Shown here one piece after another: positions 8,359 through 16,913 of a stretch of DNA of 52,822 bases. Below the pieces are notes generated by a model that searched no databases, had not been told where the DNA came from, and saw nothing but the letters and a program-made list of their open reading frames with translations. Positions within the stretch are counted from its first letter, which is position 1; the number at the start of each line of letters is the position of its first letter. The stretch is from positions 1 through 52,822 of the forward strand of contig PBCP01000101.1 in the NCBI GenBank assembly GCA_002717145.1, given 5' to 3'. This DNA comes from Planctomycetaceae bacterium. Its GTDB lineage: Bacteria; Planctomycetota; Planctomycetia; Pirellulales; Pirellulaceae. Both the position numbers and the translations under genes were made by a program.

Positions 8359-10272
8359 TTAGTTGTCTTCGCCGATGCAGATGACTTCCTTCATCGTCCG
8401 ATGAAAGAGGCGGCCGTTTGCATAAGTGATTGAATTGACTGTCCAAGTCTTGCCGACAGGCCCCAAGTCATTGACAGATAGGATAGCTGTTCTGTCAAGG
8501 TTTGGAGCTTTGGCATCCAGTACATAGACTAATCCGGTCATGGAAGTAAAGTAAATTCGGTCGTTGACCACGGTTGGAGCTCCTAGAAAGGACTTCGTAA
8601 ATCCCCCCAGTTTAATTCGCGGGTCTTGAGCAACATCGAAACCGCGCGAATTTCTTGTGTCATTCGGCTGCACTACACCGAACGTCCAGGCGTTGCGTCC
8701 TTCTGACGCCGGCTGGATTTGGCTTGGTAATTCCAGATATTCCGTTTTACCTGTAGTGATGTTGACGCGTGCTACCTGCCATTTATCACGGATTAAAAAG
8801 TAAAAGTGCCCATGGGTAACAATGTTGGTATGTCGTAAATCGACGACACCACCAATGGCTTGCCGTTGCAGGGTTTCATATTCTTCTTTGTCTTTATTCC
8901 AAAAAGTGGTAGTGGCGTTTGTGAATAGGTCATGATCGTATAATGGCTTGCCGGTTCTGGAGTCTAGCACGGCAAGTCTTAAACGGCCCGTTTTTAGCCA
9001 GTAAGCGTACTTGTCATCCCAGTGCTGATTGGCCAATGCGCCGAAAGGAATCTCTTCCTGCGGATCCCAGTGCCAGATTGCCTGGCCAGCATCGTCGCCA
9101 AACAACTTGGTTAGACTCAAACCATTAGGACGTTCGGGAACTTCATGGGGGCCTCCTCTGCCTTGCAGTACGTAAGGCTGGCCGTTGAGTTTCCCAATAA
9201 TGGGAGTGTTGTAGTGGGTGATTGCATCTGCTGCAATCCACTCGGTCTCCCCGGTGTACTTATTAAGGGCTCGTAAATAATTCCATTTGCGTTCGCCTTC
9301 TTTCGACTTGCGAGGGTCGTCGTCAGGAAGTGGTTCAACATTTAGAATCCAATTTCCGGTCAGGATAGGTTCATGTTGTTTGTTAAAGGGAGCTTTGGCT
9401 GATGGAGTCCATTCTCGAAACCAAACCGGTTTTCCTTTCACTGTCCAGCACCCCATAGAACCACTTGCATTGACGAACCAGACGTGCTCACCATCTGTGA
9501 TTGGAGTTGGTGAACTGGAATCACTGAACCCGTAGTTGTAAGGGCCTTCCACTGCACCTTGTAACGCTACGCTCCAGAGTATTTCACCGTTCGTAGCGTC
9601 AAGACAGTAGGCCACTATGTCTTTTCCTTTGAGCGAGGGGAGGTTTCGGATTTTTTGATCAACGTCAGCTTTGGCCTTCAGGAGGGCGGCATAATCGTTC
9701 GAAAAGCCCGCTCGCACTTTGTCCATTTGAATGGTTAGCTTGCGTTGTTCGACTTCTAGTTCCTTAACCTTCGGGTGGAAACGACGAACCCTTGCCCGCA
9801 GTTGGGCTATGTTTTGTTTGGGGTCTTCCGCCAATAGCATGTCAACTCGCTTGGAAATATGTTCCTCGATCTGTTTGGAATTGCTTGTGTAGAGGGCATG
9901 TACGGTGGCGAAATCGCTGTCAGAATCAAGGAGTTTCTTATCCACTTCTATGAGGAGGGTAGCGTGAGCATCGACGATATCCTGTTGTCGAGCTTTTAAT
10001 AGATCGGGATTGTGCTGTGGAATCCAGGGTTTCATGATGGTCAGGAAGGCCAAGTCGCCAAATACCGCAATCCCGCTTTGCCCACCCTCTGGCAACGGCG
10101 TTTTCCACTGAATGTTTCGATCTGCCCTTACGCTAAATTTAAGCGGAGGCTCGGGGCCCTCTACTTTCCATGTGCCACCGGGGCCGCCAGCCATCGGCCA
10201 GTTGGATTCGGCCTGAAGAACCGTTGTCGTCAGAATAAGGAGGTAAGCAACGAACGATTTAAAACAATGCAC
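8359..10272 (-). CDS. Secreted PQQ-like beta-propeller protein
   Basis: Exported protein of about 637 residues with WD40/PQQ-like propeller repeats (outer-membrane-assembly BamB/quinoprotein fold). Examples are CLDATNGEILWSVAL, ALNKYTGETEWIAAD, VLDSRTGKPLYDHDL and YVLDAKAPNLDR. The frame is open from an ATG at 10350, but the GTG at 10272 has GAGGA 8 nt upstream and starts directly on a signal peptide (hydrophobic core FVAYLLILTTTV, cut after LQA), so I chose it. Residues about 80-205 form a charged, helical coiled-coil-like insert after the first blade. That is unusual for this family and may mediate assembly. It follows the DUF1501 gene by 87 bp. No PQQ-dehydrogenase active-site signature was evident, so I treat it as a binding or scaffold propeller of unknown ligand. 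Confidence 0.85.
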   Translation of the reverse strand: MHCFKSFVAYLLILTTTVLQAESNWPMAGGPGGTWKVEGPEPPLKFSVRADRNIQWKTPLPEGGQSGIAVFGDLAFLTIMKPWIPQHNPDLLKARQQDIVDAHATLLIEVDKKLLDSDSDFATVHALYTSNSKQIEEHISKRVDMLLAEDPKQNIAQLRARVRRFHPKVKELEVEQRKLTIQMDKVRAGFSNDYAALLKAKADVDQKIRNLPSLKGKDIVAYCLDATNGEILWSVALQGAVEGPYNYGFSDSSSPTPITDGEHVWFVNASGSMGCWTVKGKPVWFREWTPSAKAPFNKQHEPILTGNWILNVEPLPDDDPRKSKEGERKWNYLRALNKYTGETEWIAADAITHYNTPIIGKLNGQPYVLQGRGGPHEVPERPNGLSLTKLFGDDAGQAIWHWDPQEEIPFGALANQHWDDKYAYWLKTGRLRLAVLDSRTGKPLYDHDLFTNATTTFWNKDKEEYETLQRQAIGGVVDLRHTNIVTHGHFYFLIRDKWQVARVNITTGKTEYLELPSQIQPASEGRNAWTFGVVQPNDTRNSRGFDVAQDPRIKLGGFTKSFLGAPTVVNDRIYFTSMTGLVYVLDAKAPNLDRTAILSVNDLGPVGKTWTVNSITYANGRLFHRTMKEVICIGEDN

Positions 10273-10359
10273 GGATGGAGTCCTCGTGTTAGATTGCGGC
10301 GGGGTTACTAAACAGCATAAGCCGATCGTAAACCATGGATAGTACACCATAGAGAATAC

Positions 10360-11796
10360 TTAGCTAATTAGCTCTTTGATTATATGGGCATCGTATACGT
10401 CCGTTAGTCGTTCATTGCGACCGTTGTGCTCGTATACTAAGTTCTGGTGATCTAAGCCAAGTTGATGTAGAACGGTGGCGTGGTAATCCGAGTACTTTGT
10501 GCGATTTTCAACACTACGATAACCGAAGTCATCCGTCGCGCCATAAGTTTGGCCACCCTTGATGCCACCACCGGCCATCCACACACTGAAACCATAGGGG
10601 TGGTGGTCACGCCCTTCAGAGCCCTTGGCTGCACCGCCTCGTAACTCAGCACCAGGAGTCCGGCCGAATTCCCCTCCCCAAAGCACTAGCGTGCTGTCGA
10701 GTAGTCCTCGTTGCTCAAGGTCAGTTAGCAAAGCACCGACTGGCCCGTCGGTTTCACGACAGCATTTCTTCGTGTTTTCAACATTGGAGGTATGAGTATC
10801 CCACGGTTGACTCTTCATCATGATTTGAACGAAGCGAACTCCGCGTTCCACCAATCGACGTGCCATCAGGCAACGCTTGCCATAGGACTGAGTGACAGGG
10901 TCATGGAGTCCATATGCCTCCTGCGTGGCAGCGGTTTCGCGAGTGATATCAATCGCATCGGTAGCCGCCAGTTGCATTCGGGCCGCTAATTCTAAGTTGG
11001 TGATACGCGCATCAAGTTCCAACTCCTGAGGGTGCCGATCCTTATGCTTTTGGTTGAGTGAACGGAGCAGATCCAATTTGCGGTCGCGCGTATTACCGGT
11101 AAGCGTCTTGGAGGGATGTAGGTTTAAGATCGGAGATCCCTCGCTCCTAAAGGCAGTTCCCTGGTAAACCGGAGGTAACCATCCACTGGACCAGTTGCGA
11201 GCACCATCGGTGCTGGGGCCCTGGGGATCCGGCAGAGCGACATAGGCTGGTAGGTTTTGGTTGATGGTGCCCAGTCCGTAGGAGGCCCAGGATCCTAGCG
11301 TGGGACGGCCCGGAATAATTAGCCCTGTTTGAGCCAGCCAAATTGAATGTTCGTGATTGCGATGCTCACCATACATTGAACGAATCACGGCTATCTTATC
11401 GGCGTGTTTAGCAATGGCCGGCAGTTGGTCAGAAAATTCCGTTCCCGATTCTCCATGCTGACGGAATTTAAACGGGGTCCCCAATAGGTATTTTGTACGT
11501 TCTTCGTCATCTGCCACGGTAGCAGGAGGATTTTCGCCGCTATGTTTGTTGAGCAGTGGCTTAGGGTCCAGTAGATCAACCTGGCTAGGGCCGCCATGCA
11601 TGAATAACTGAATAACAGCCGTCGCTTTAGGGCTGTGAACGGGTTGCCGCGGTGACAGATTATGGATTTGACGGTCGGCTTGAGCTTCCTCATGTAGAAG
11701 TGTCGAGAGGATAGCACCTCCCAGACCCGCTCCCAGTTGCTTAAGGGTTTGCCGGCGTGAAATCTCATAGTATTCGCGGCTTGTCAGTTCATTCAT
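10360..11796 (-). CDS. DUF1501 domain protein, Tat-exported, PSD1 partner
   Basis: DUF1501 protein of 478 residues with a twin-arginine leader (SRRQTLKQLGAGLGG). Family motifs: FMHGGPSQVDLLDPKP, YGKRCLMARRLVERGVRFVQI, GGEFGRTPGAE, GRDHHPYGFSVWMAGGG and YGATDDFGY near the end. It begins 19 bp after the stop of the PSD1 cytochrome gene (11816-14938), the standard planctomycete PSD1-DUF1501 pair, so the two are almost certainly co-transcribed and act together outside the cytoplasm. Activity of the pair is unknown. This subtype resembles the DUF1501 at 34419-35801 (shared FMHGGPSQ, TAETxExYG and terminal NxRxTD-like features) more than those at 4718 and 48667. Confidence 0.92.
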   Translation of the reverse strand: MNELTSREYYEISRRQTLKQLGAGLGGAILSTLLHEEAQADRQIHNLSPRQPVHSPKATAVIQLFMHGGPSQVDLLDPKPLLNKHSGENPPATVADDEERTKYLLGTPFKFRQHGESGTEFSDQLPAIAKHADKIAVIRSMYGEHRNHEHSIWLAQTGLIIPGRPTLGSWASYGLGTINQNLPAYVALPDPQGPSTDGARNWSSGWLPPVYQGTAFRSEGSPILNLHPSKTLTGNTRDRKLDLLRSLNQKHKDRHPQELELDARITNLELAARMQLAATDAIDITRETAATQEAYGLHDPVTQSYGKRCLMARRLVERGVRFVQIMMKSQPWDTHTSNVENTKKCCRETDGPVGALLTDLEQRGLLDSTLVLWGGEFGRTPGAELRGGAAKGSEGRDHHPYGFSVWMAGGGIKGGQTYGATDDFGYRSVENRTKYSDYHATVLHQLGLDHQNLVYEHNGRNERLTDVYDAHIIKELIS

Positions 11797-11815
11797 AATG
11801 GATGTCCTGCAATGA

Positions 11816-14800
11816 CTAGTCGATATAACTGAATTCGTTGCTTGAAAGTAATACGTGGCACAAGTCGGTCAAGGCTTGTGTGAGAGCGGTGTGATTGACA
11901 GGAATGCCATCTTCCAAAGGCCCATGAAAACCGATCACGCTGTCCCATGTTTTTATGACGCTGTTGTCATGACCAAGCTGATGGATTTGCCATTGCCAGT
12001 CAAAATTATCGGATGTCAATGTTTCGTTTAGGTCGTTGACGAAAAGTATCTGCTCGCCCTGCTCTACATCAATAGGGTCGATTTCTAAATTCTGACGCTC
12101 ATGAGCAATGACCCATTGAGCTAGTTGGCCGCGTCGGTTACTGATTATCGTGACACGGACCCCATCGCCGGCAGGAGAGCCGTGATTTACCATCCCCTCG
12201 ACTCTGATTTTTTGCTTGTTGTTAGCAGTCCACCTGAGGATGACTCCCATTTCACCCCCGGGGTGACCACTGGTGGCATTTAGTCCCTCCCACATGCCTC
12301 CCATGTAAGGATAGCCAGGCCCAAGTTGCCACTGGTTCTTTTCAAAATGGGCAAATGGTTTGAATTCAGTGTTGATCGGATCACTTTCATGCACGTTTCC
12401 GGTTCCATAGGACCAGGCAGTGGCTGCCCCAAGTTTGGCGGAATATGACGTGACCTGCCCTTCGAGGAACTCCTGCAGAATTTCAAGCTCTTCCGGGTGT
12501 GGGTTGCGTCCGTAAGTCGCCAAAACTGCGCGTTGAATGGGGGCTTGAAGCCCCTTGTTGAGGATTTGTTCAGCAAAGGATTCCGCGGACGAGTTGACCA
12601 CGTCACTATTCATTAGTGACAACGCCTGTAGTGGTACCGTCGATTGACTGCGGCGGACACAATTGGTTTCAATGTCAGGTTGGTCGAAGAGCTGAAGGAT
12701 CGATACAGGTGCCGAACGCTTATTTCTTACATATATACTGCGCCGTTGAGGGAGGTCTCCGGACCCGACTACGACCTCGCCACTGGTTAGCGATTTGATT
12801 CCTACAGGGTATCCGAACATGTTGGAGTCCAACGCTCCGGCAATGAATAGCAATGAATCTCGTAGAGCCTCCGCCTCCAATCGCTTGAAATTTTGCCTCC
12901 ACAACAATCTATTCTGAGGGTCGGATTGTTCCGCCTTTTTAGCATATTCCGAGTCGCGCGACGAAGTTTGTCGATATGCGGCTGAAGTAAGAATTAATCG
13001 GTGCAATGCCTTTAGACTCCAGGCCGAGTCTTCCAGTTCGACGGCCAGCCAATCTAGTAATGGTTTGTGAATTGGGTTTTCCCCGGCCCACCCGAAATCC
13101 TCCATTGTGGAGACGATGCCCTCTCCGAAGTGATGGAACCACAGACGGTTTGCGATGACTCGCGACGTCAGTGGATGCCGTGGCTGAGTAAGCCACTTTG
13201 CAAATTGAGCGCGTCTTCCCGAGGTGTGTTCAGTGGACGACTCGTTGCTCCATTTAAAGGAAGTGCTGGTTTGAAGCATCTGAGGAACGCCCGGACTGAC
13301 GATTTGCCCCGGCGTTTGTGCGTCGCCTCGAAGCAAGAGTGGGGTGTATGGCTTGTTATCAACATCGTAAGCAGCATAAGTACTGTCATAGACATGCCGG
13401 CTTTGATTCAGTTTTGCAATTTCTGCATTGGTTTTATCAAGCAGTTGTTTGAATTCCGGGACCGAAGCGGATAATTCACTCTGAAGCTTGTCGTCAGGCG
13501 GCGTTAAGTGGGCAGCATATTTGGAGACGAGATATTTTTCGATTTCCGAGCGTTCCCCCGCCTCTTTCGAAAAGGCTGCTTTGACATCGTCGCGAACCTG
13601 GCCATCAATGCCTTCAACTCGGATGTCGAAGAGTTCCTGCTTTTTTGCTTCGGCTTCCCTGACCAGATCGTCGTTGAGGCTTTTGATTGCCGAGTCCACC
13701 TCGGCGTCGCGAGCCACTTTGGCATCGACTTGTTTTTGGCTGGCCAGTATTAAAGTCCGACTGGCAAACGGAACCCATTTGTCAGGACTATAGACTGTCA
13801 TCAGAATGGATTGAAGTTGATAGTATTCTTTCTGACTAAGCGGATCGAATTTGTGGTTGTGGCACTTGGCACACTTGAGTGTCAGCCCCATGAGACTCGA
13901 GGTCACAATGGAAACTTGAGAATCAATCGTGGGGTAATAGTAGAATCCGTTAACGTTTTTAATGGTGTTAAAGTCCGGCCGACTTGAGTCCGGGGCGGTA
14001 CGTAGAAAGCCGGTCGCATCTAATGCTTCGATCGTATCCGCAGATAAGCGATCGGCGTTATGGTATTCGTCGTAGTAGGCTGAGATTTCGTCGCCGGCAA
14101 GTTGTTGTTGTACGAATTGATCATAGGGTTTGTCAGCATTGAATGCCTTAATAACATAATCCCTGTACCGCCATATTAATTGTCGGTCCTGGTCGGCTGC
14201 TAAGACACCTGCTGAGTCACTGTAGCCGGCAATGTCCAGCCAGTGCCGCCCCCATCTTTCACCGTATCGTGGGCTTGCAAGTAACTGTTCGACAAGGCGT
14301 TCATATGCATCGGGCTGATTGTCGTTTAAGAATTGATCGACCTGCTGTGCTGTTGGAGGCAGCCCGTGTAGGTCAAAAGACAATCGTCGTATTAGTGTTT
14401 CGCGACTTGCTTCGGGAGAGTAGGACAAACCTTCTTCTTCCAACCGGGATAACAGGAAGTAGTCAATCGCATTGGCAGCAAGTGATGGGGATTTAATAGG
14501 GGGCAACGCTGCTTTCTTAGGTGGATAGAACGACCAATAATCTAAATCGAAATCGTCATACTGTCCCTCGGAGTTCTTGGAAGCCAGAACTTCGTTGTCA
14601 TTGGCAACTGCTCCATCATTGATCCATGTTCGAATCAGGCCAACTTCCTCTTTGGTTAACCGCGTTCCCTGCAGGGGCATTTCACCTGAACTAACGACTT
14701 CGAAAAGAAGACTACTTTCAGCCGCTGAAATGCGGATTGCAGGGCCACTCTTTCCTCCCAGTACAATCGAGCCTTTGCGGCTGAGATCCAATCCACCCTT

Positions 14801-14938
14801 GGGATTCTCGCCAAAGTGGCAACTGGCGCATTTGGCTTTGAGGACAGGTAACACCGTATCTTCAAAAACCAGGGGCCCATCGGCCGCAAGTCCAAGTGTC
14901 GAAAGGTTTAGGCAGGTAATTAAAAGAAGTAGTCGCAT
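11816..14938 (-). CDS. PSD1-type protein: planctomycete cytochrome C, DUF1549 and DUF1553
   Basis: Large exported protein of 1040 residues. A signal peptide (MRLLLLITCLNLSTLGLA) is followed by a planctomycete cytochrome C domain with the haem motif CASCH (C37, C40, H41), then DUF1549 with a second motif CAKCH in the context CAKCHNHKFDP (about 355), then DUF1553 with SRVIANRLWFHHFG. A charged coiled-coil-like stretch lies at about 400-500. Near the C-terminus about 130-150 residues of beta-rich sequence interrupt DUF1553 just before its canonical end (ALTDLCHVLLSSNEF). Haem attachment is expected from the motifs, but the function of the family is not established. It is the first gene of the run 14938 to 6447 and is preceded by an alternating hexamer cluster at 14950-14974. 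Confidence 0.92.
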   Translation of the reverse strand: MRLLLLITCLNLSTLGLAADGPLVFEDTVLPVLKAKCASCHFGENPKGGLDLSRKGSIVLGGKSGPAIRISAAESSLLFEVVSSGEMPLQGTRLTKEEVGLIRTWINDGAVANDNEVLASKNSEGQYDDFDLDYWSFYPPKKAALPPIKSPSLAANAIDYFLLSRLEEEGLSYSPEASRETLIRRLSFDLHGLPPTAQQVDQFLNDNQPDAYERLVEQLLASPRYGERWGRHWLDIAGYSDSAGVLAADQDRQLIWRYRDYVIKAFNADKPYDQFVQQQLAGDEISAYYDEYHNADRLSADTIEALDATGFLRTAPDSSRPDFNTIKNVNGFYYYPTIDSQVSIVTSSLMGLTLKCAKCHNHKFDPLSQKEYYQLQSILMTVYSPDKWVPFASRTLILASQKQVDAKVARDAEVDSAIKSLNDDLVREAEAKKQELFDIRVEGIDGQVRDDVKAAFSKEAGERSEIEKYLVSKYAAHLTPPDDKLQSELSASVPEFKQLLDKTNAEIAKLNQSRHVYDSTYAAYDVDNKPYTPLLLRGDAQTPGQIVSPGVPQMLQTSTSFKWSNESSTEHTSGRRAQFAKWLTQPRHPLTSRVIANRLWFHHFGEGIVSTMEDFGWAGENPIHKPLLDWLAVELEDSAWSLKALHRLILTSAAYRQTSSRDSEYAKKAEQSDPQNRLLWRQNFKRLEAEALRDSLLFIAGALDSNMFGYPVGIKSLTSGEVVVGSGDLPQRRSIYVRNKRSAPVSILQLFDQPDIETNCVRRSQSTVPLQALSLMNSDVVNSSAESFAEQILNKGLQAPIQRAVLATYGRNPHPEELEILQEFLEGQVTSYSAKLGAATAWSYGTGNVHESDPINTEFKPFAHFEKNQWQLGPGYPYMGGMWEGLNATSGHPGGEMGVILRWTANNKQKIRVEGMVNHGSPAGDGVRVTIISNRRGQLAQWVIAHERQNLEIDPIDVEQGEQILFVNDLNETLTSDNFDWQWQIHQLGHDNSVIKTWDSVIGFHGPLEDGIPVNHTALTQALTDLCHVLLSSNEFSYID

Positions 14939-14949
14939 ACCAGTATTTT

Positions 14950-14974
14950 AACGACTTGAGGTCGTTGTAACGAC
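14950..14974. promoter_or_regulatory. Alternating hexamer cluster upstream of the PSD1 gene
   Basis: AACGAC (14950-14955), GTCGTT (14961-14966) and AACGAC (14969-14974) form two overlapping inverted repeats 12-36 bp upstream of the PSD1 start. The spacers are 5 and 2 bp. This could be a repressor or activator site, or a leader hairpin with two alternative pairings. Confidence 0.35.
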
Positions 14975-15043
14975 GGATATTTCAAATTGCTTCAAATGTT
15001 ACAGGTTCTACGAAACATGAGGAGCTGAAAGGCGTTTAATGAC

Positions 15044-15049
15044 TATAAT
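15044..15049 (+). promoter_or_regulatory. Perfect -10 box upstream of the 15076 gene
   Basis: TATAAT lies 26 bp before the ATG at 15076. No recognisable -35 box sits 16-18 bp upstream, so the promoter call rests on the -10 alone. Confidence 0.35.
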
Positions 15050-15075
15050 TAGGGCAGGAAGGATTAGGTGCAAAT

Positions 15076-16074
15076 ATGATGCGATTTCAAGTGCTTGTAG
15101 CGGCATGTCTGGTGATGAATGTGGCCGCTTTCACCACAGCCGAACAAAACCCGGTGGCGAGAATCTCGTGGTATGCAAACCTGGAATCGGGGTTTGCCGT
15201 CGCCAAACAGACGAATCGTCCAATCCTTTTAGTTTCCGGAGCGCCATCCTGCCTTGGCGTTCCTGGCGTATGGTGACCGGGGTTCACTGGTACAACCAGT
15301 CGGTTCCTGGTACAGGAGCCTGTCGTCGAAGCATCACGCGAGTGGATTTGTATTCGTCTGCTTACATATGAAAGTGAAAGTGAATACAAATACATGGAAC
15401 GATTGTTAGGTGTTGCACCAGGCAAATTGCCAAATACGGTCTTCTGCTTACTTTCTCCAGACGGAAAAAAACAGTTGGCACGCCCGGCAAGAGGACCGTA
15501 TGTATTTCGGACTCCGGAGAATATGGCAACACAAATGAGGCGTATTGCCGCTAGCTATAAATCGTCTGTCGATCAATCCTATATCCCTCCGGTACCGCTT
15601 ATAGACCGACTGGATCTGGCTATGAATGTGGCTGCCAGCGATAATCGTCCGCTGGCTGTGTTCTATCACACGAATCCGGATGACTTGAAATCAATGGTAG
15701 AGGTAGTCCGTCCGATAATCGCCGATGCCAGGCTAACGGGCCAGTTTATGTTCGCTGCAACGACGAAACGAGTTGACTTGAAGCCCATCCTAAAAGCGGA
15801 AGGTGAATCAGGTGTCTATCTGGTGGAGCCCGACGAATACGGAGTTTCTGGAAAGCTGGTCGGATTTGTCCCTGTTGGAGAAGTTGCAAAGCAACTTTCT
15901 GAGGAAATGTCACGTTCTTTGATGCAGTTTCGACCCTACCAGAAGAGTCAACAGCAGCATATAAGTGACGGATATGCGTTTGGTATAGAGTGGGAGACGG
16001 TAGTTCCCGAATCCGATCCTATGTCTGTTCAGGCAAAACAGCGGTTTAAGGCACGATTTAACGGAATGAAATAG
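15076..16074 (+). CDS. Exported thioredoxin-like protein with in-frame TGA, candidate selenoprotein
   Basis: Reading through one TGA (15274-15276) gives 332 residues, with the upstream and downstream parts in the same frame. A signal peptide (to about residue 23, TTA-EQN) is followed by a thioredoxin-like start: RPILLVSGAPSC with C59 at the position of the first CxxC cysteine, then GVPGVW and the TGA as residue 67 (C59-x7-U67). After the TGA come normal protein sequence, EASREWICIRLLTYE, and a second alpha/beta thioredoxin-like region (about 175-275, RPLAVFYHTNP). A hairpin at 15302-15320 fits the bacterial SECIS layout. The stop is 3 bp from the start of the glycerophosphodiesterase gene, the tight coupling expected of a working gene. 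A TGG-to-TGA or other nonsense change remains the alternative. The redox motif is not canonical UxxC, so this is the least certain by motif of the three similar genes. Confidence 0.68.
15302..15320 (+). promoter_or_regulatory. Candidate bacterial SECIS hairpin (15076 gene)
   Basis: GGTTCCTG (15302-15309) pairs with CAGGAGCC (15313-15320): eight pairs, one of them G-U, closing a GUA loop. The loop begins 34 nt after the TGA and starts with G, which fits the bacterial SECIS consensus (loop about 16-37 nt from UGA, G in its first two positions). A shorter hairpin, ACTGG/CCAGT with loop TACAA, lies at 15286-15300. Confidence 0.55.
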
Positions 16075-16077
16075 CTT

Positions 16078-16911
16078 ATGAACACGAATGGGTGGAACTG
16101 GCTTGCGTTGGGGCTACTTTGTTTCGGTGGTGTATGTAGTAGTCCTGCTGCGGAGCAGAGCCAGCGGTCTTTGACGACGGTGGTTGCACATCGTGGACTC
16201 ATTCTGGATGCGCCTGAAAATACACTTGCCAGTTTTCGCGCATGCCTAGAATTGGGGTTTGGCTTTGAATTAGATGTGCAGAGAACTTCCGATGGCCATT
16301 TAATGTGTCTGCACGACACGACCGTCGACAGGACTACGGACGGCAAAGGAGCAATTGCTGAACTTAGTCGGTATCAAACTGTTGGGCTGGATGCAGGTAG
16401 TTGGTTTTCTCCCCGATTCAAAAAACAGCGAATACCGGGAATCGATCAAGTGTTTGATTTGATTGCTTCTTACCCGAAATCGAATGCCATCTATGCGGTG
16501 GATATTAAGCTCGACGATAGTCGAGTTGAAGCCGATCTGGTGGCCTTGGCAAAAAAACACAAAGTGCTGGATCGCTTGTTGTTTATAGGCAATCCCATTC
16601 ATGATGAAGCCATCAGAAAAAGGCTATATCAGGAAGATCGCTCTGTGAAGATGGCTGTGGTAGCGCATGATTCGAAAGAACTTGTGGCCTCGCTCGCCAA
16701 TCCACTGACCAATTGGGTCTATGTTCGATTCCTGCCCTCTGCGTCGGAAATTGCCGGAGTGCATGCAAAGGGAAAGCGGATCTTTATTGCTGGTAATACC
16801 GTTGCAGGGCAAGAATCTGCTAATTGGGCTCACTGTATCAAATATGGTGTCGACGCTATTCTTACCGACCACGCGATTGAGTTGGGAAGACAGATTCGGA
16901 ATTCCAAGTGA
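16078..16911 (+). CDS. Exported glycerophosphodiester phosphodiesterase
   Basis: GDPD-family enzyme of 277 residues, hydrolysing glycerophosphodiesters to glycerol-3-phosphate and an alcohol. A signal peptide (hydrophobic segment 8-20, SSPAAEQ) suggests a periplasmic or surface location. Catalytic and metal-binding motifs are intact: HRG (38-40), EN (47-48), ELD (64-66), LHD (78-80) and later AVDIKLDD. The C-terminal GVDAILTDHA is typical of the family. It starts 3 bp after the TGA-containing thioredoxin-like gene and ends 2 bp from the convergent DUF1552 gene. The signs support a working enzyme with phospholipid-headgroup or teichoic-like substrates. The exact substrate is unknown. Confidence 0.92.
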   Translation: MNTNGWNWLALGLLCFGGVCSSPAAEQSQRSLTTVVAHRGLILDAPENTLASFRACLELGFGFELDVQRTSDGHLMCLHDTTVDRTTDGKGAIAELSRYQTVGLDAGSWFSPRFKKQRIPGIDQVFDLIASYPKSNAIYAVDIKLDDSRVEADLVALAKKHKVLDRLLFIGNPIHDEAIRKRLYQEDRSVKMAVVAHDSKELVASLANPLTNWVYVRFLPSASEIAGVHAKGKRIFIAGNTVAGQESANWAHCIKYGVDAILTDHAIELGRQIRNSK

Positions 16912-16913
16912 CG

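Noticed and set aside
13067-13474. 135-codon open frame on the plus strand inside the PSD1 gene
   Set aside because: It is antisense to DUF1553-coding sequence and resembles no known family.
15277-15393. Frameshift as the reason the thioredoxin-like gene is split
   Set aside because: The frames of the two parts are identical (starts 318 bp apart) and the sequence between them translates sensibly. Only the TGA interrupts.
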